From: Kiritimatiellia bacterium
GTDB taxonomy: Bacteria > Verrucomicrobiota > Kiritimatiellia > CAIQIC01 > Lenti-01
Length of the DNA: 5,211 nt
Assembly: GCA_018432565.1 (NCBI GenBank)
Contig: JAHDSS010000010.1
Span: 1 to 5,211 of the forward strand
Reading direction: 5' to 3'
In this document: positions 1 through 5,025 of the stretch, piece by piece
Layout of the letters: each line of letters begins with the position of its first letter
How positions within the stretch are numbered: position 1 is the stretch's first letter
Program-made: the position numbers and the translations under genes
The notes under the pieces: generated by a model
Told to the model about the DNA's origin: nothing
Seen by the model: only the letters and a program-made list of their open reading frames with translations
Database searches by the model: none

Positions 1-1767
1 CTGCTGAAAATCCGGCATGTGCCGGCGCATTCCATTCTGGCGCTGTGCTTCAATCACGATGCGGCGGTGCAGCTGCGCCGGCGGCTGCGGGAGCTGGGCG
101 GGGATGCGGCGAAGGGCGTGACGGTGATGACGTACCACGGGCTGGCCATGCGCCTGACGGGCACGTCGTTTTCCGCGCTGGCCGGGCGGTCGGCGGGGAA
201 GGCCGGGCGGACGGACCTTGATTTTTCCCGGCCGCTGGCCGAAGCGGTGCGGCTGTTGAATCGCGGCGGCGAGGGCGGGTCCGGCGAGGACGGGGATTCG
301 CGCGACCGGCTGCTGGCGGGATTCCGGCACATCCTGGTGGACGAATATCAGGATGTGGACGATGAGCAGTACAACCTGATTTCGGCGCTGGCCGGGCGGA
401 CGCTGAAGGATCCCGACGCGAAGCTCAATCTGCTGGCCGTGGGCGACGACGATCAGAGCATCTACGCCTTCCGGGGCGCCAGCGTGGAATTCATTCGGCG
501 CTTTGAACGGGATTACCAGGCGGCGACCTACGGGCTGACGTCGAACTACCGCTCCAGCGCGGTGATTTTGTCGGCGGCGGGCGGCGTGATCGCCGGAAAC
601 CGGAACCGGATGAAAACCGGGATTGCCCTGCATGTGGACCGCCGCCGCCGGAATGAACCGGCGGGTGAACCGGTGACCTTGATCCGGGCCGCCGGGCTGG
701 GGGCGCAAACGGCGGGGATTCTGGAACAGGTGAAGCAGTGGCGGAACGAGGGCGTGGACTGGGAGCGCATGGCGGTGCTGGGCGTGCAGAAGGAAGACGT
801 GGATGCCTTCCGGGGGCTGGCGGAGGCCGAGGGCATACCTTTCAGCGTGCGGATCGATTCGGAGGGGGGGCGGAAGGGGGCGGCGCTGCCTCCGCTGTGG
901 CGGATGCGGGAGTGCCTGCAGGTGCTGGAAGGATTGAAAAGCCGGTCGGGCGCGCTGGTGAAACGCGACGAACTGGAGGGGGAACTGGCGCGCATACGGA
1001 AAATCTGCGGGCCGGGCCTCTGGATCGAACTGCTGGCGGGCATTCTGGCGGAGTATCCGGACAAGGCGGGGCTGGCCGAAGACTGGTGCGAACATGTATA
1101 CGAGGCGCTGGCCGCCACCCGCCGGGATGGCCGCGTCGGACGCAAGGGCATTTGGTTGTCCACGGTCCACGCGGCCAAGGGAACGGAGCATGACGGCGTG
1201 GTTGTGGCCGGGCGGTGGGCGCGACGCTGGCGGGAAGATGTGGAGGAAGCGCGGCGCCTCTTGTACGTGGGCATGACGCGGGCCCGGCGGGGACTGGCAA
1301 TCGTCGATCGCGAGGATGATGCCTGCGCGCTGCTGGAGCCTTTGCGCCAGGCGGAGGGAATGGTTTGTCGGGGTGCCGCGGGGGAACCGGCGGGGGAGAC
1401 GATATTGAAACGCTACCGGGTGCTGGGGCCGGCGGATGTGGATCTCAGTTTTGCCGGCCGGGGCGATGCGGCCCGGGCCGCGAAGATTGCCGCGGCCTTG
1501 AAACGGCTGCGAGCGGGGGCGTTGCTGAAGTGGGAAGTTCGCGAGGACGCGGTGTTGCTGAAAGCGGGTTCGGAGTCCGTGGCCATGCTGTCGGTGGCCG
1601 GTGCGGAATGGTTTCGGCGGCATGCGGAGCGGGTGGAGGCGCTGCGCGTGCTGGGGGTGTACGGGTGGCGCCGGGAGGATGTCGGGCCGGAGTGGCGGAA
1701 CACCTGCGTGACGGAGCGCTGGGGGGTTCCGTTGTGCGAGGCGGTGGTTCGGCGTAGTCAGACCTGA
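1..1767 (+). CDS. UvrD/Rep-like superfamily 1 DNA helicase, C-terminal part (probably of a RecQ-UvrD fusion); 5' end outside window
   Basis: ATP-driven helicase acting on DNA, probably in repair or recombination. The frame is open from base 1, giving 588 visible residues. The GTG at 19 is not a credible start because the Walker A motif (motif I) is absent and must lie upstream. Visible motifs in order: Ia (ILALCFNHDAA, about 34-66); Ib (TYHGLAMRL, about 130-160); II/Walker B DEYQD at 340-354; III GDDDQSIYAFRGA at 442-480; IV NYRSS at 544-558; V TVHAAKGTEHD at 1162-1194; VI RRLLYVGMTRAR at 1252-1287. All key residues are present, so the helicase core looks functional. A C-terminal extension of about 120 residues follows motif VI. 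The wording of motifs Ia to IV and this extension resemble, from memory, the UvrD half of very large RecQ-family proteins that fuse a RecQ helicase to a UvrD-like one. The RecQ half cannot be seen, so the fusion is inference. A plain UvrD-like helicase is the alternative. The stop codon lies inside a hairpin repeat. The gene converges on the toxin remnant. Confidence 0.9.
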   Translation: MLKIRHVPAHSILALCFNHDAAVQLRRRLRELGGDAAKGVTVMTYHGLAMRLTGTSFSALAGRSAGKAGRTDLDFSRPLAEAVRLLNRGGEGGSGEDGDSRDRLLAGFRHILVDEYQDVDDEQYNLISALAGRTLKDPDAKLNLLAVGDDDQSIYAFRGASVEFIRRFERDYQAATYGLTSNYRSSAVILSAAGGVIAGNRNRMKTGIALHVDRRRRNEPAGEPVTLIRAAGLGAQTAGILEQVKQWRNEGVDWERMAVLGVQKEDVDAFRGLAEAEGIPFSVRIDSEGGRKGAALPPLWRMRECLQVLEGLKSRSGALVKRDELEGELARIRKICGPGLWIELLAGILAEYPDKAGLAEDWCEHVYEALAATRRDGRVGRKGIWLSTVHAAKGTEHDGVVVAGRWARRWREDVEEARRLLYVGMTRARRGLAIVDREDDACALLEPLRQAEGMVCRGAAGEPAGETILKRYRVLGPADVDLSFAGRGDAARAAKIAAALKRLRAGALLKWEVREDAVLLKAGSESVAMLSVAGAEWFRRHAERVEALRVLGVYGWRREDVGPEWRNTCVTERWGVPLCEAVVRRSQT

Positions 1768-1798
1768 TTCACCCACGGGGCAAGCCCGTGGGGGTCTG
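1759..1798 (+). terminator. Bipartite hairpin at the helicase stop codon, possible terminator or mRNA 3' end
   Basis: The outer stem CAGACC (1759-1764) pairs with GGTCTG (1793-1798). After a seven-base bulge, the inner stem of 8 bp (1772-1779 with 1785-1792) closes a GCAAG loop. The hairpin starts inside the last codons of the helicase gene. No T-run follows, so it is not a classical rho-independent terminator. A role in stopping transcription or protecting the mRNA end is inferred only from strength and position. Because it sits between convergent genes it could act on both strands. Confidence 0.45.
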
Positions 1799-1905
1799 GA
1801 TCGGGAAGGGAGGGGGCGGGAGCGGAACTGATCCACCCACGGGGCGAGCCCGTGGGGGTCTGGAGAGCCGCGGGACGGGGGGGGGGCGGCTCCAAGCAGC
1901 CGAAA
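1759..1905. repeat. Hairpin repeat block 1 (two hairpin copies plus conserved G-rich tail)
   Basis: Non-coding block filling the gap between the convergent helicase and toxin-remnant genes. It holds two copies of a hairpin: stem CCCACGGG/CCCGTGGG at 1772-1779/1785-1792 with loop GCAAG, and 1836-1843/1849-1856 with loop GCGAG. Each is followed by GGTCTGGA. The tail from about 1860 contains GAGCCG, a G run (ten G at 1877-1886) and CGGCTC, which can also pair. The same opening (CAG, A or G, CCTGATTCACCCACGG) and the same tail occur in block 2, in the same orientation. Bases 1759-1767 double as the last two codons and stop of the helicase. No ORF here looks real. Confidence 0.85.
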
Positions 1906-1911
1906 GAGAAA

Positions 1912-2118
1912 TCAGCCGTAGGGGGCGGCGAGAATGCGGCGGGATTCTTCGGCGAGGAGGTTGAGGAGATAAGTCCAGAAGGCGTCGGTAGCGACGGTTT
2001 CAGCGGCCAGTTGGGAGGGGAGGAAACGCTGCATTTCGTCCACGAAGGCGGCGCGCAGGGGCGCATGGCCAGGGAGGTTGCGCAGGGCTTCGTCGGTCAG
2101 GCGATCAAACAAGCTCAT
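1912..2118 (-). CDS. AbiEii-like nucleotidyltransferase toxin remnant with the catalytic core missing
   Basis: A 68-codon ORF in the place of the toxin gene of an AbiE-type operon. Full AbiEii toxins are about 300 residues and carry a nucleotidyltransferase core with a GG...LR and SEDLDF-type signature. Here residues 1-22 (MSLFDRLTDEALRNLPGHAP and LR) resemble the N-terminus of such toxins. Residues from about 23 (AAFVDEMQRFLP onward) resemble their far C-terminus. The middle of roughly 230 residues, including every catalytic motif, is absent, and the two ends are joined in frame. Family likeness is from memory, not a search. The start is supported by a very strong Shine-Dalgarno sequence and a 14-bp overlap with the antitoxin gene, so translation is probably still coupled. 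It is expected to lack toxin activity. It could be a decayed gene or a small protein kept for another role. Its last 20 bases nearly match those of rfbB. Confidence 0.65.
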   Translation of the reverse strand: MSLFDRLTDEALRNLPGHAPLRAAFVDEMQRFLPSQLAAETVATDAFWTYLLNLLAEESRRILAAPYG

Positions 2119-2647
2119 GAATCACCTCCGGATTGATCAGGTCCAGGTTGCGGCGGGTGGCGCGCATGTCGCGCAGGGCGAGACTCGGCGAGGCGCGCCA
2201 CAAGCGGCAGGCGGCGTCATAGGTCAACTGGCCGGCCAGATCATCCGGGCGCCGGGCGGTATGGACGAATTCCATGGTGCCGTAGCTGCCGCAGGAAATG
2301 GTATGGGTGCGGCCCGACGACATCAGGGTGATGCGGTTGAACGGGACTTGGGAGATCATGCCGGCATCGCTGAGGGCGGTTTCCAGGCTGATGTAGTTAA
2401 AGGCGTTGGCCCGGAGCAGGGCGGCGGCATGAAAGAGGACGCGACCGCGCGGATAAGCGACGCGGGGGAACAGGTAGATGCCGCGGCAGACACGGTGGAG
2501 GATGCCGGCCTTGGCCGCCCGGCTGAGCAGGACAGACAGGTTGGAACTTGGCGGGCAAAGGGCTTGGAGATCGGTCGCAGAGAACAGATAGCGCTCCGGC
2601 GTGGCGAGATCCGCCAGCAGGCGTTCCAGATGACGGATGGGTTGCAT
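2105..2647 (-). CDS. AbiEi-family antitoxin / transcriptional regulator (type IV toxin-antitoxin)
   Basis: A 180-residue protein resembling AbiEi antitoxins, which counter the AbiEii nucleotidyltransferase toxin and repress their own promoter through an N-terminal winged helix. Residues 1 to about 61 form the expected DNA-binding part, ending in the family-like CRGIYLFP (54-61) that follows LLSRAAKAGIL (40-50). The C-terminal part contains YISLETALSDAGMISQ (85-100), a GSYGTMEFVHTARR segment and RDMRATRRNLDLINPE near the end, as in family members. There is no signal peptide or membrane segment, so it should act in the cytoplasm. The ATG at 2647 has only a weak ribosome site and begins six bases from a 47-bp palindrome, the likely operator. 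The gene is intact although its partner toxin appears gutted. It may persist as a lone regulator or as an anti-toxin for related systems. The identification rests on remembered family patterns. Confidence 0.85.
   Translation of the reverse strand: MQPIRHLERLLADLATPERYLFSATDLQALCPPSSNLSVLLSRAAKAGILHRVCRGIYLFPRVAYPRGRVLFHAAALLRANAFNYISLETALSDAGMISQVPFNRITLMSSGRTHTISCGSYGTMEFVHTARRPDDLAGQLTYDAACRLWRASPSLALRDMRATRRNLDLINPEVIHELV
2121..2129 (-). promoter_or_regulatory. Ribosome binding site of the toxin remnant
   Basis: On the minus strand the sequence reads GGAGGTGAT, a nine-base match to the anti-Shine-Dalgarno region, with GGAGG six bases from the ATG at 2118. It lies inside the last codons of the antitoxin gene, so ribosomes finishing the antitoxin could restart here. 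It is much better than the site of the antitoxin itself and decides the start of the short ORF. Confidence 0.8.
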
Positions 2648-2653
2648 CTTGAA

Positions 2654-2700
2654 ATAACTCTACATTAGATTGCATAATATGCAAGGTAATGTTGAGTTAT
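2654..2700 (-). promoter_or_regulatory. 47-bp near-perfect palindromic operator/promoter of the toxin-antitoxin operon
   Basis: Centred on 2677. The outer arms ATAACTCTACATTA (2654-2667) and TAATGTTGAGTTAT (2687-2700) match at 13 of 14 positions as reverse complements. The inner arms TTGCATA (2670-2676) and TATGCAA (2678-2684) match perfectly around one base. It is the only clearly AT-rich stretch in the window. On the minus strand the centre gives TATTAT, a plausible -10 hexamer, which would start transcription about 20 bases before the ATG; no good -35 was found. AbiEi proteins are known to bind inverted repeats in their own promoters, so negative autoregulation here is a strong inference. 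Confidence 0.82.
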
Positions 2701-2705
2701 ATTGA

Positions 2706-2924
2706 CAGGCCTGATTCACCCACGGCGCAAGGCCGTGGGGGTCTGAACAGCGCTGATACGGCAAGGCCGTGGGGGTCTGAACAGCGCTGATACGGCAAGG
2801 CCGTGGGGGTCTGGAGAGCGCTGATACGGCAAGGCCGTGGGGGTCTGAACAGCGCTGATACGGCAAGGCCGTGGGGGGCTGGAGAGCCGCGGGACGGGGG
2901 GGGCCGGCTCCAAACAGCCAAAAC
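2706..2924. repeat. Hairpin repeat block 2, containing an expanded tandem array
   Basis: Same orientation and same two ends as block 1: opening CAGGCCTGATTCACCCACGG at 2706-2725 and a tail from about 2880 with GAGCCG, eight G and CCGGCTCC. The first hairpin has the stem CCCACGGC/GCCGTGGG (2719-2726/2732-2739) around GCAAG. Relative to block 1, the loop-closing G-C pair has become C-G, a compensated change. The outer stem CAGGCC/GGTCTG (2706-2711/2740-2745) also survives, with one G-T pair. Between the hairpin and the tail lies the 34-bp array listed separately. The block separates the toxin-antitoxin promoter from the rfbB gene end. No real coding region is visible in it. Confidence 0.85.
2731..2878. 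repeat. 34-bp tandem repeat, four full units plus a partial fifth
   Basis: GGCCGTGG recurs at 2731, 2765, 2799, 2833 and 2867, an exact 34-base period. Units 1, 2 and 4 are identical; unit 3 (2799-2832) has two substitutions, GGAGAG in place of GAACAG. The partial fifth unit runs into the block tail. Each unit keeps the 3' arm of the dispersed hairpin, GGTCTG, and an eight-base palindrome CAGCGCTG (AGCGCT in unit 3). Its hairpin is reduced to ACGGC-AAG-GCCGT, so the array looks like an amplified deletion form. There are no variable spacers, so it is not a CRISPR array. The period is not a multiple of three, which argues against coding. Confidence 0.93.
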
Positions 2925-2928
2925 AGCC

Positions 2929-2947
2929 CCGGCCTCAGTGCGGCCGG
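2929..2947. repeat. Short inverted repeat downstream of rfbB
   Basis: CCGGCC (2929-2934) and GGCCGG (2942-2947) form a 6-bp stem with a seven-base loop. It lies about 60 bases beyond the rfbB stop and next to a stronger hairpin. No T-run follows on either strand, so its role is unknown. Confidence 0.5.
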
Positions 2948-2962
2948 CTTCAACAACAGCCC

Positions 2963-2983
2963 GGCGGCTTGGGGCAAGCCGCC
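2963..2983 (-). terminator. Strong hairpin downstream of rfbB, candidate terminator
   Basis: GGCGGCTTG (2963-2971) and CAAGCCGCC (2975-2983) form a perfect 9-bp stem with a GGG loop, 22 bases past the rfbB stop codon. On the minus strand it is followed by GGGCTGTTGTTG, only a weak T-rich tail, so efficient intrinsic termination is uncertain. It marks the probable 3' end of the rfbD-rfbB transcript. The remaining bases up to 3005 show nothing else. Confidence 0.5.
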
Positions 2984-3005
2984 CTGCCTTTCGGACGGGG
3001 AAAAC

Positions 3006-4070
3006 TCAGCCGTAGTGGGCGGCGATCCAGTTCTGGTAGTCGCCGGAGCGGACCTGCTGGCACCAGTCGGAATTATTCAGATACCAGTCGACGGTGCGTT
3101 CGAAGCCAGATGAAAAAGTTTCGGCGGGGCGCCAGCCGAGGTCGCGTTCGATCTTGGAGCAGTCGATGGCGTAGCGGCGGTCGTGGCCGGGGCGGTCTTT
3201 GACGAAGGTGATGAGGGAACGGCGGGGGTTGCCGTCGGGCAGCGGCGGGGCCTTGGCGTCGACGAGGTCGCAGATTTTTTCGACGACGCGGAGGTTGGGG
3301 AGTTCGTTGCGTCCGCCGACGTTGTAGGTGGAGCCGCAGGCGGCTTCCTGCATGACGCGCCAGATGGCGGCGCAGTGGTCGGTGACGAAGAGCCAGTCGC
3401 GGACGTTGAGGCCGTCGCCGTAGATGGGCAGGGGTTTGCCTTCGAGGGCGTTGAGGATCATCAGGGGGATGAGTTTTTCGGGGAACTGGAAGGGGCCGTA
3501 GTTGTTGGAGCAGTTGGAGAGGGTGGTGGGCAGGCCGTAGGTTTCGTGGTAGGCGCGGACGAGGTGGTCGGAGGCGGCCTTGGAGGCGGAGTAGGGGGAG
3601 TTGGGGGCGTAGGGGGTGTCTTCGGTGAAGAATCCGGTGTCGCCGAGGGCGCCGAAGACTTCGTCGGTGGAGACGTGGTGGAAGAGTTGGATCTGGCCGC
3701 CGGCTTCGCGGGCGGCCTGGAGGAGGGTGTAGGTGCCGAGGATGTTGGTGCGGACGAATTCGTCGGGGGCGACGATGGAGCGGTCCACATGACTTTCGGC
3801 GGCGAAGTGGGCGATGGCGTCGATGTGGTAGGTCTTGATGGCCTTTTTGACGGCGGCGGCATCGCAGATGTCGGCCTTGATGAAGACGTAGCGGTCGCCG
3901 GCCTTTTCGGCGAGATCGAGGAGGGAGAGGGGGTTGCCGGCGTAGGTGAGCGTGTCGAAGTTGACGATGCGGTCGGGGGCGTCGGGCTGGTCGAAGAGCC
4001 AGCGGATGAAGTTGACGCCGATGAAGCCGGCGCCGCCGGTGACGAGGAGGTTCTGGATGGGGCGGGGCAT
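3006..4070 (-). CDS. rfbB: dTDP-glucose 4,6-dehydratase
   Basis: Converts dTDP-glucose to dTDP-4-keto-6-deoxyglucose, the second step towards dTDP-L-rhamnose for cell-surface polysaccharide, in the cytoplasm. It is a 354-residue extended SDR enzyme of normal family length. The NAD-binding glycine motif GGAGFIG is at 12-18 and FDTLTYAGN at 38-46. FAAESHVDRSI is at 89-99, the catalytic T135-D136-E137 (in VSTDEVFG) and Y160-x3-K164 (YSASK). The substrate-binding segment SNNYGPFQFPEKLIP and the C-terminal RPGHDRRYAID, LGWRP and WYLNN signatures are all intact. The start MPRPIQNLLVTGG places the Rossmann motif normally. It begins four bases after the rfbD stop, with AGGA nine bases before the ATG, so the two genes are almost surely co-transcribed. 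The last codons (AAHYG) lie in a 20-base stretch shared with the toxin-remnant gene. Confidence 0.97.
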   Translation of the reverse strand: MPRPIQNLLVTGGAGFIGVNFIRWLFDQPDAPDRIVNFDTLTYAGNPLSLLDLAEKAGDRYVFIKADICDAAAVKKAIKTYHIDAIAHFAAESHVDRSIVAPDEFVRTNILGTYTLLQAAREAGGQIQLFHHVSTDEVFGALGDTGFFTEDTPYAPNSPYSASKAASDHLVRAYHETYGLPTTLSNCSNNYGPFQFPEKLIPLMILNALEGKPLPIYGDGLNVRDWLFVTDHCAAIWRVMQEAACGSTYNVGGRNELPNLRVVEKICDLVDAKAPPLPDGNPRRSLITFVKDRPGHDRRYAIDCSKIERDLGWRPAETFSSGFERTVDWYLNNSDWCQQVRSGDYQNWIAAHYG

Positions 4071-4074
4071 GGGG

Positions 4075-4950
4075 TCAGGTCCTGACGGCGTTGAGCAGGG
4101 CTTCGCGGTAGCGTTTGACGTATTCGCGGAGGTCTTCGCGCCAGTCCTGCATGAGGTTGAGGCCGGCCTTTTTGAGAGCGGCGTTTTCGAGGATGGAATT
4201 GGAGGGGCGGACGGTGGGGGTCGGGTATTCGTCGGTGGTGCAGGGGCGGACTTCGCAGTCGAGCTGCATCAGGGAGATGAACTCCTTGGCGAAGTCGTAC
4301 CAGGAGCAGTAGCCTTCGCCGGAGGCATGGAAGAGGCCGGCGGCGTCGGCTTCGAGGACGGCAAGAATCTGCTGGGCGAGGCGTCGGGACCAGGTGGGGG
4401 TGCCGAACTGGTCATTGACGACGCGGAGGCCTTTCTGGGGTTCGTTGACGGCGCGGCGGAGAATGGTTTTGAGGAAGTTGTAGCCGTGGGCACCGTAGAG
4501 CCAGGCGGTGCGGAGGATGGCGTGGCGGGGATCGCGTTCCTGGATTTCGCGCTCACCGGCGAGTTTGCTTTTGCCGTAGACGCTGACGGGATTGGGCTTG
4601 TCGGTTTCGAGGTAGGGCTGCGGCACGGGGCGGACGCCGTCGAAGACGTAATCGGTGGAGATGTGGACGAGAAAGATGCCGTAGGCCTTGGCGCGGGAAG
4701 CGAGCAGGGCCGGACCTTCGCGGTTGACGCGCCAGGCCTTGGCGACGTCGCTTTCGGCGCGGTCCACGGCGGTATAGGCGGCGCAGTTGACGAGGACGTC
4801 GGGCTTCCAGAGGTTGAGGACGCCGTCCACGCTGGCGGCGTCGGTGACGTCGAGATTGGGCAGGTCGAGCGCGAGGACTTCGTGCTTGGCGAACACTTCG
4901 CGGCAATCCCAGCCGAGTTGGCCGTATCCGCCGGTGACGAGGATTTTCAT
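4075..4950 (-). CDS. rfbD: dTDP-4-dehydrorhamnose reductase
   Basis: NADPH-dependent reduction of dTDP-4-keto-L-rhamnose to dTDP-L-rhamnose, the last step of the pathway. It is a 291-residue SDR protein of typical length. TGGYGQLG at 6-13 is the cofactor motif; NCAAYTAVDRAE at 55-66 is a family hallmark. T99-D100-Y101 (STDYVFDG) and Y125-x3-K129 (YGKSKLAGE) are the catalytic residues. RTAWLYG and FGTPTW follow in the usual order. The ATG at 4950 is supported by AAGGA at 4957-4961, six bases upstream. It is first of a pair with rfbB. The rfbA and rfbC partners of the usual four-gene set are not in the window. A repeat array separates it from metF, and no clear promoter is seen in that gap, so read-through from metF or an unrecognised promoter is possible. 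Confidence 0.97.
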   Translation of the reverse strand: MKILVTGGYGQLGWDCREVFAKHEVLALDLPNLDVTDAASVDGVLNLWKPDVLVNCAAYTAVDRAESDVAKAWRVNREGPALLASRAKAYGIFLVHISTDYVFDGVRPVPQPYLETDKPNPVSVYGKSKLAGEREIQERDPRHAILRTAWLYGAHGYNFLKTILRRAVNEPQKGLRVVNDQFGTPTWSRRLAQQILAVLEADAAGLFHASGEGYCSWYDFAKEFISLMQLDCEVRPCTTDEYPTPTVRPSNSILENAALKKAGLNLMQDWREDLREYVKRYREALLNAVRT

Positions 4951-4973
4951 GGGGGGTCCTTTCTTTAAGAGGT

Positions 4974-5025
4974 CAGGGTTCAGCGGTTCAGGGTTCAGGG
5001 TTCAGCGGTTCAGGGTTCAGGGGTT
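4974..5025. repeat. Heptamer/octamer minisatellite between metF and rfbD
   Basis: The units, on the plus strand, are CAGGGTT and CAGCGGTT in the order 7-8-7. This makes a perfect 22-bp unit at 4974-4995, repeated at 4996-5017, followed by CAGGGGTT at 5018-5025. The last unit overlaps the metF stop codon. Degenerate versions (CAGGGGGTT then CAGGGGGGG, 5060-5077) lie within the metF coding end. The array takes up most of the 73-base gap before rfbD. No function is evident. Confidence 0.92.

Noticed and set aside
19..21. GTG as the helicase start
   Set aside because: The frame is open to the window edge, and a start here would leave the helicase without its Walker A motif.
546..1274. 242-codon minus-strand ORF inside the helicase
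   Set aside because: Antisense to conserved helicase motifs, with a serine/arginine/proline-rich shadow composition.
2078..2668. 196-codon plus-strand ORF opposite the antitoxin
   Set aside because: Covers the antitoxin gene and runs into the operator; the minus-strand frame has family motifs and this one does not.
2731..2878. Possible CRISPR array
   Set aside because: Units are directly adjacent and nearly identical with no variable spacers, and no cas gene is present.
2660..2977. Minus-strand ORFs with repeated PHGLA/PRPCRIS peptides over the tandem array
   Set aside because: Translation of the 34-bp DNA repeat; the period is not divisible by three, so each unit changes frame, and there is no ribosome site.
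3183..4085. 300-codon plus-strand ORF opposite rfbB
   Set aside because: Antisense shadow of an unmistakable rfbB gene in GC-rich DNA; its protein is a low-complexity run of G, V, E and D.
3946..4968. 340-codon plus-strand ORF opposite rfbD
   Set aside because: Same cause: it lies over the well-supported rfbD gene and has no recognisable motif.
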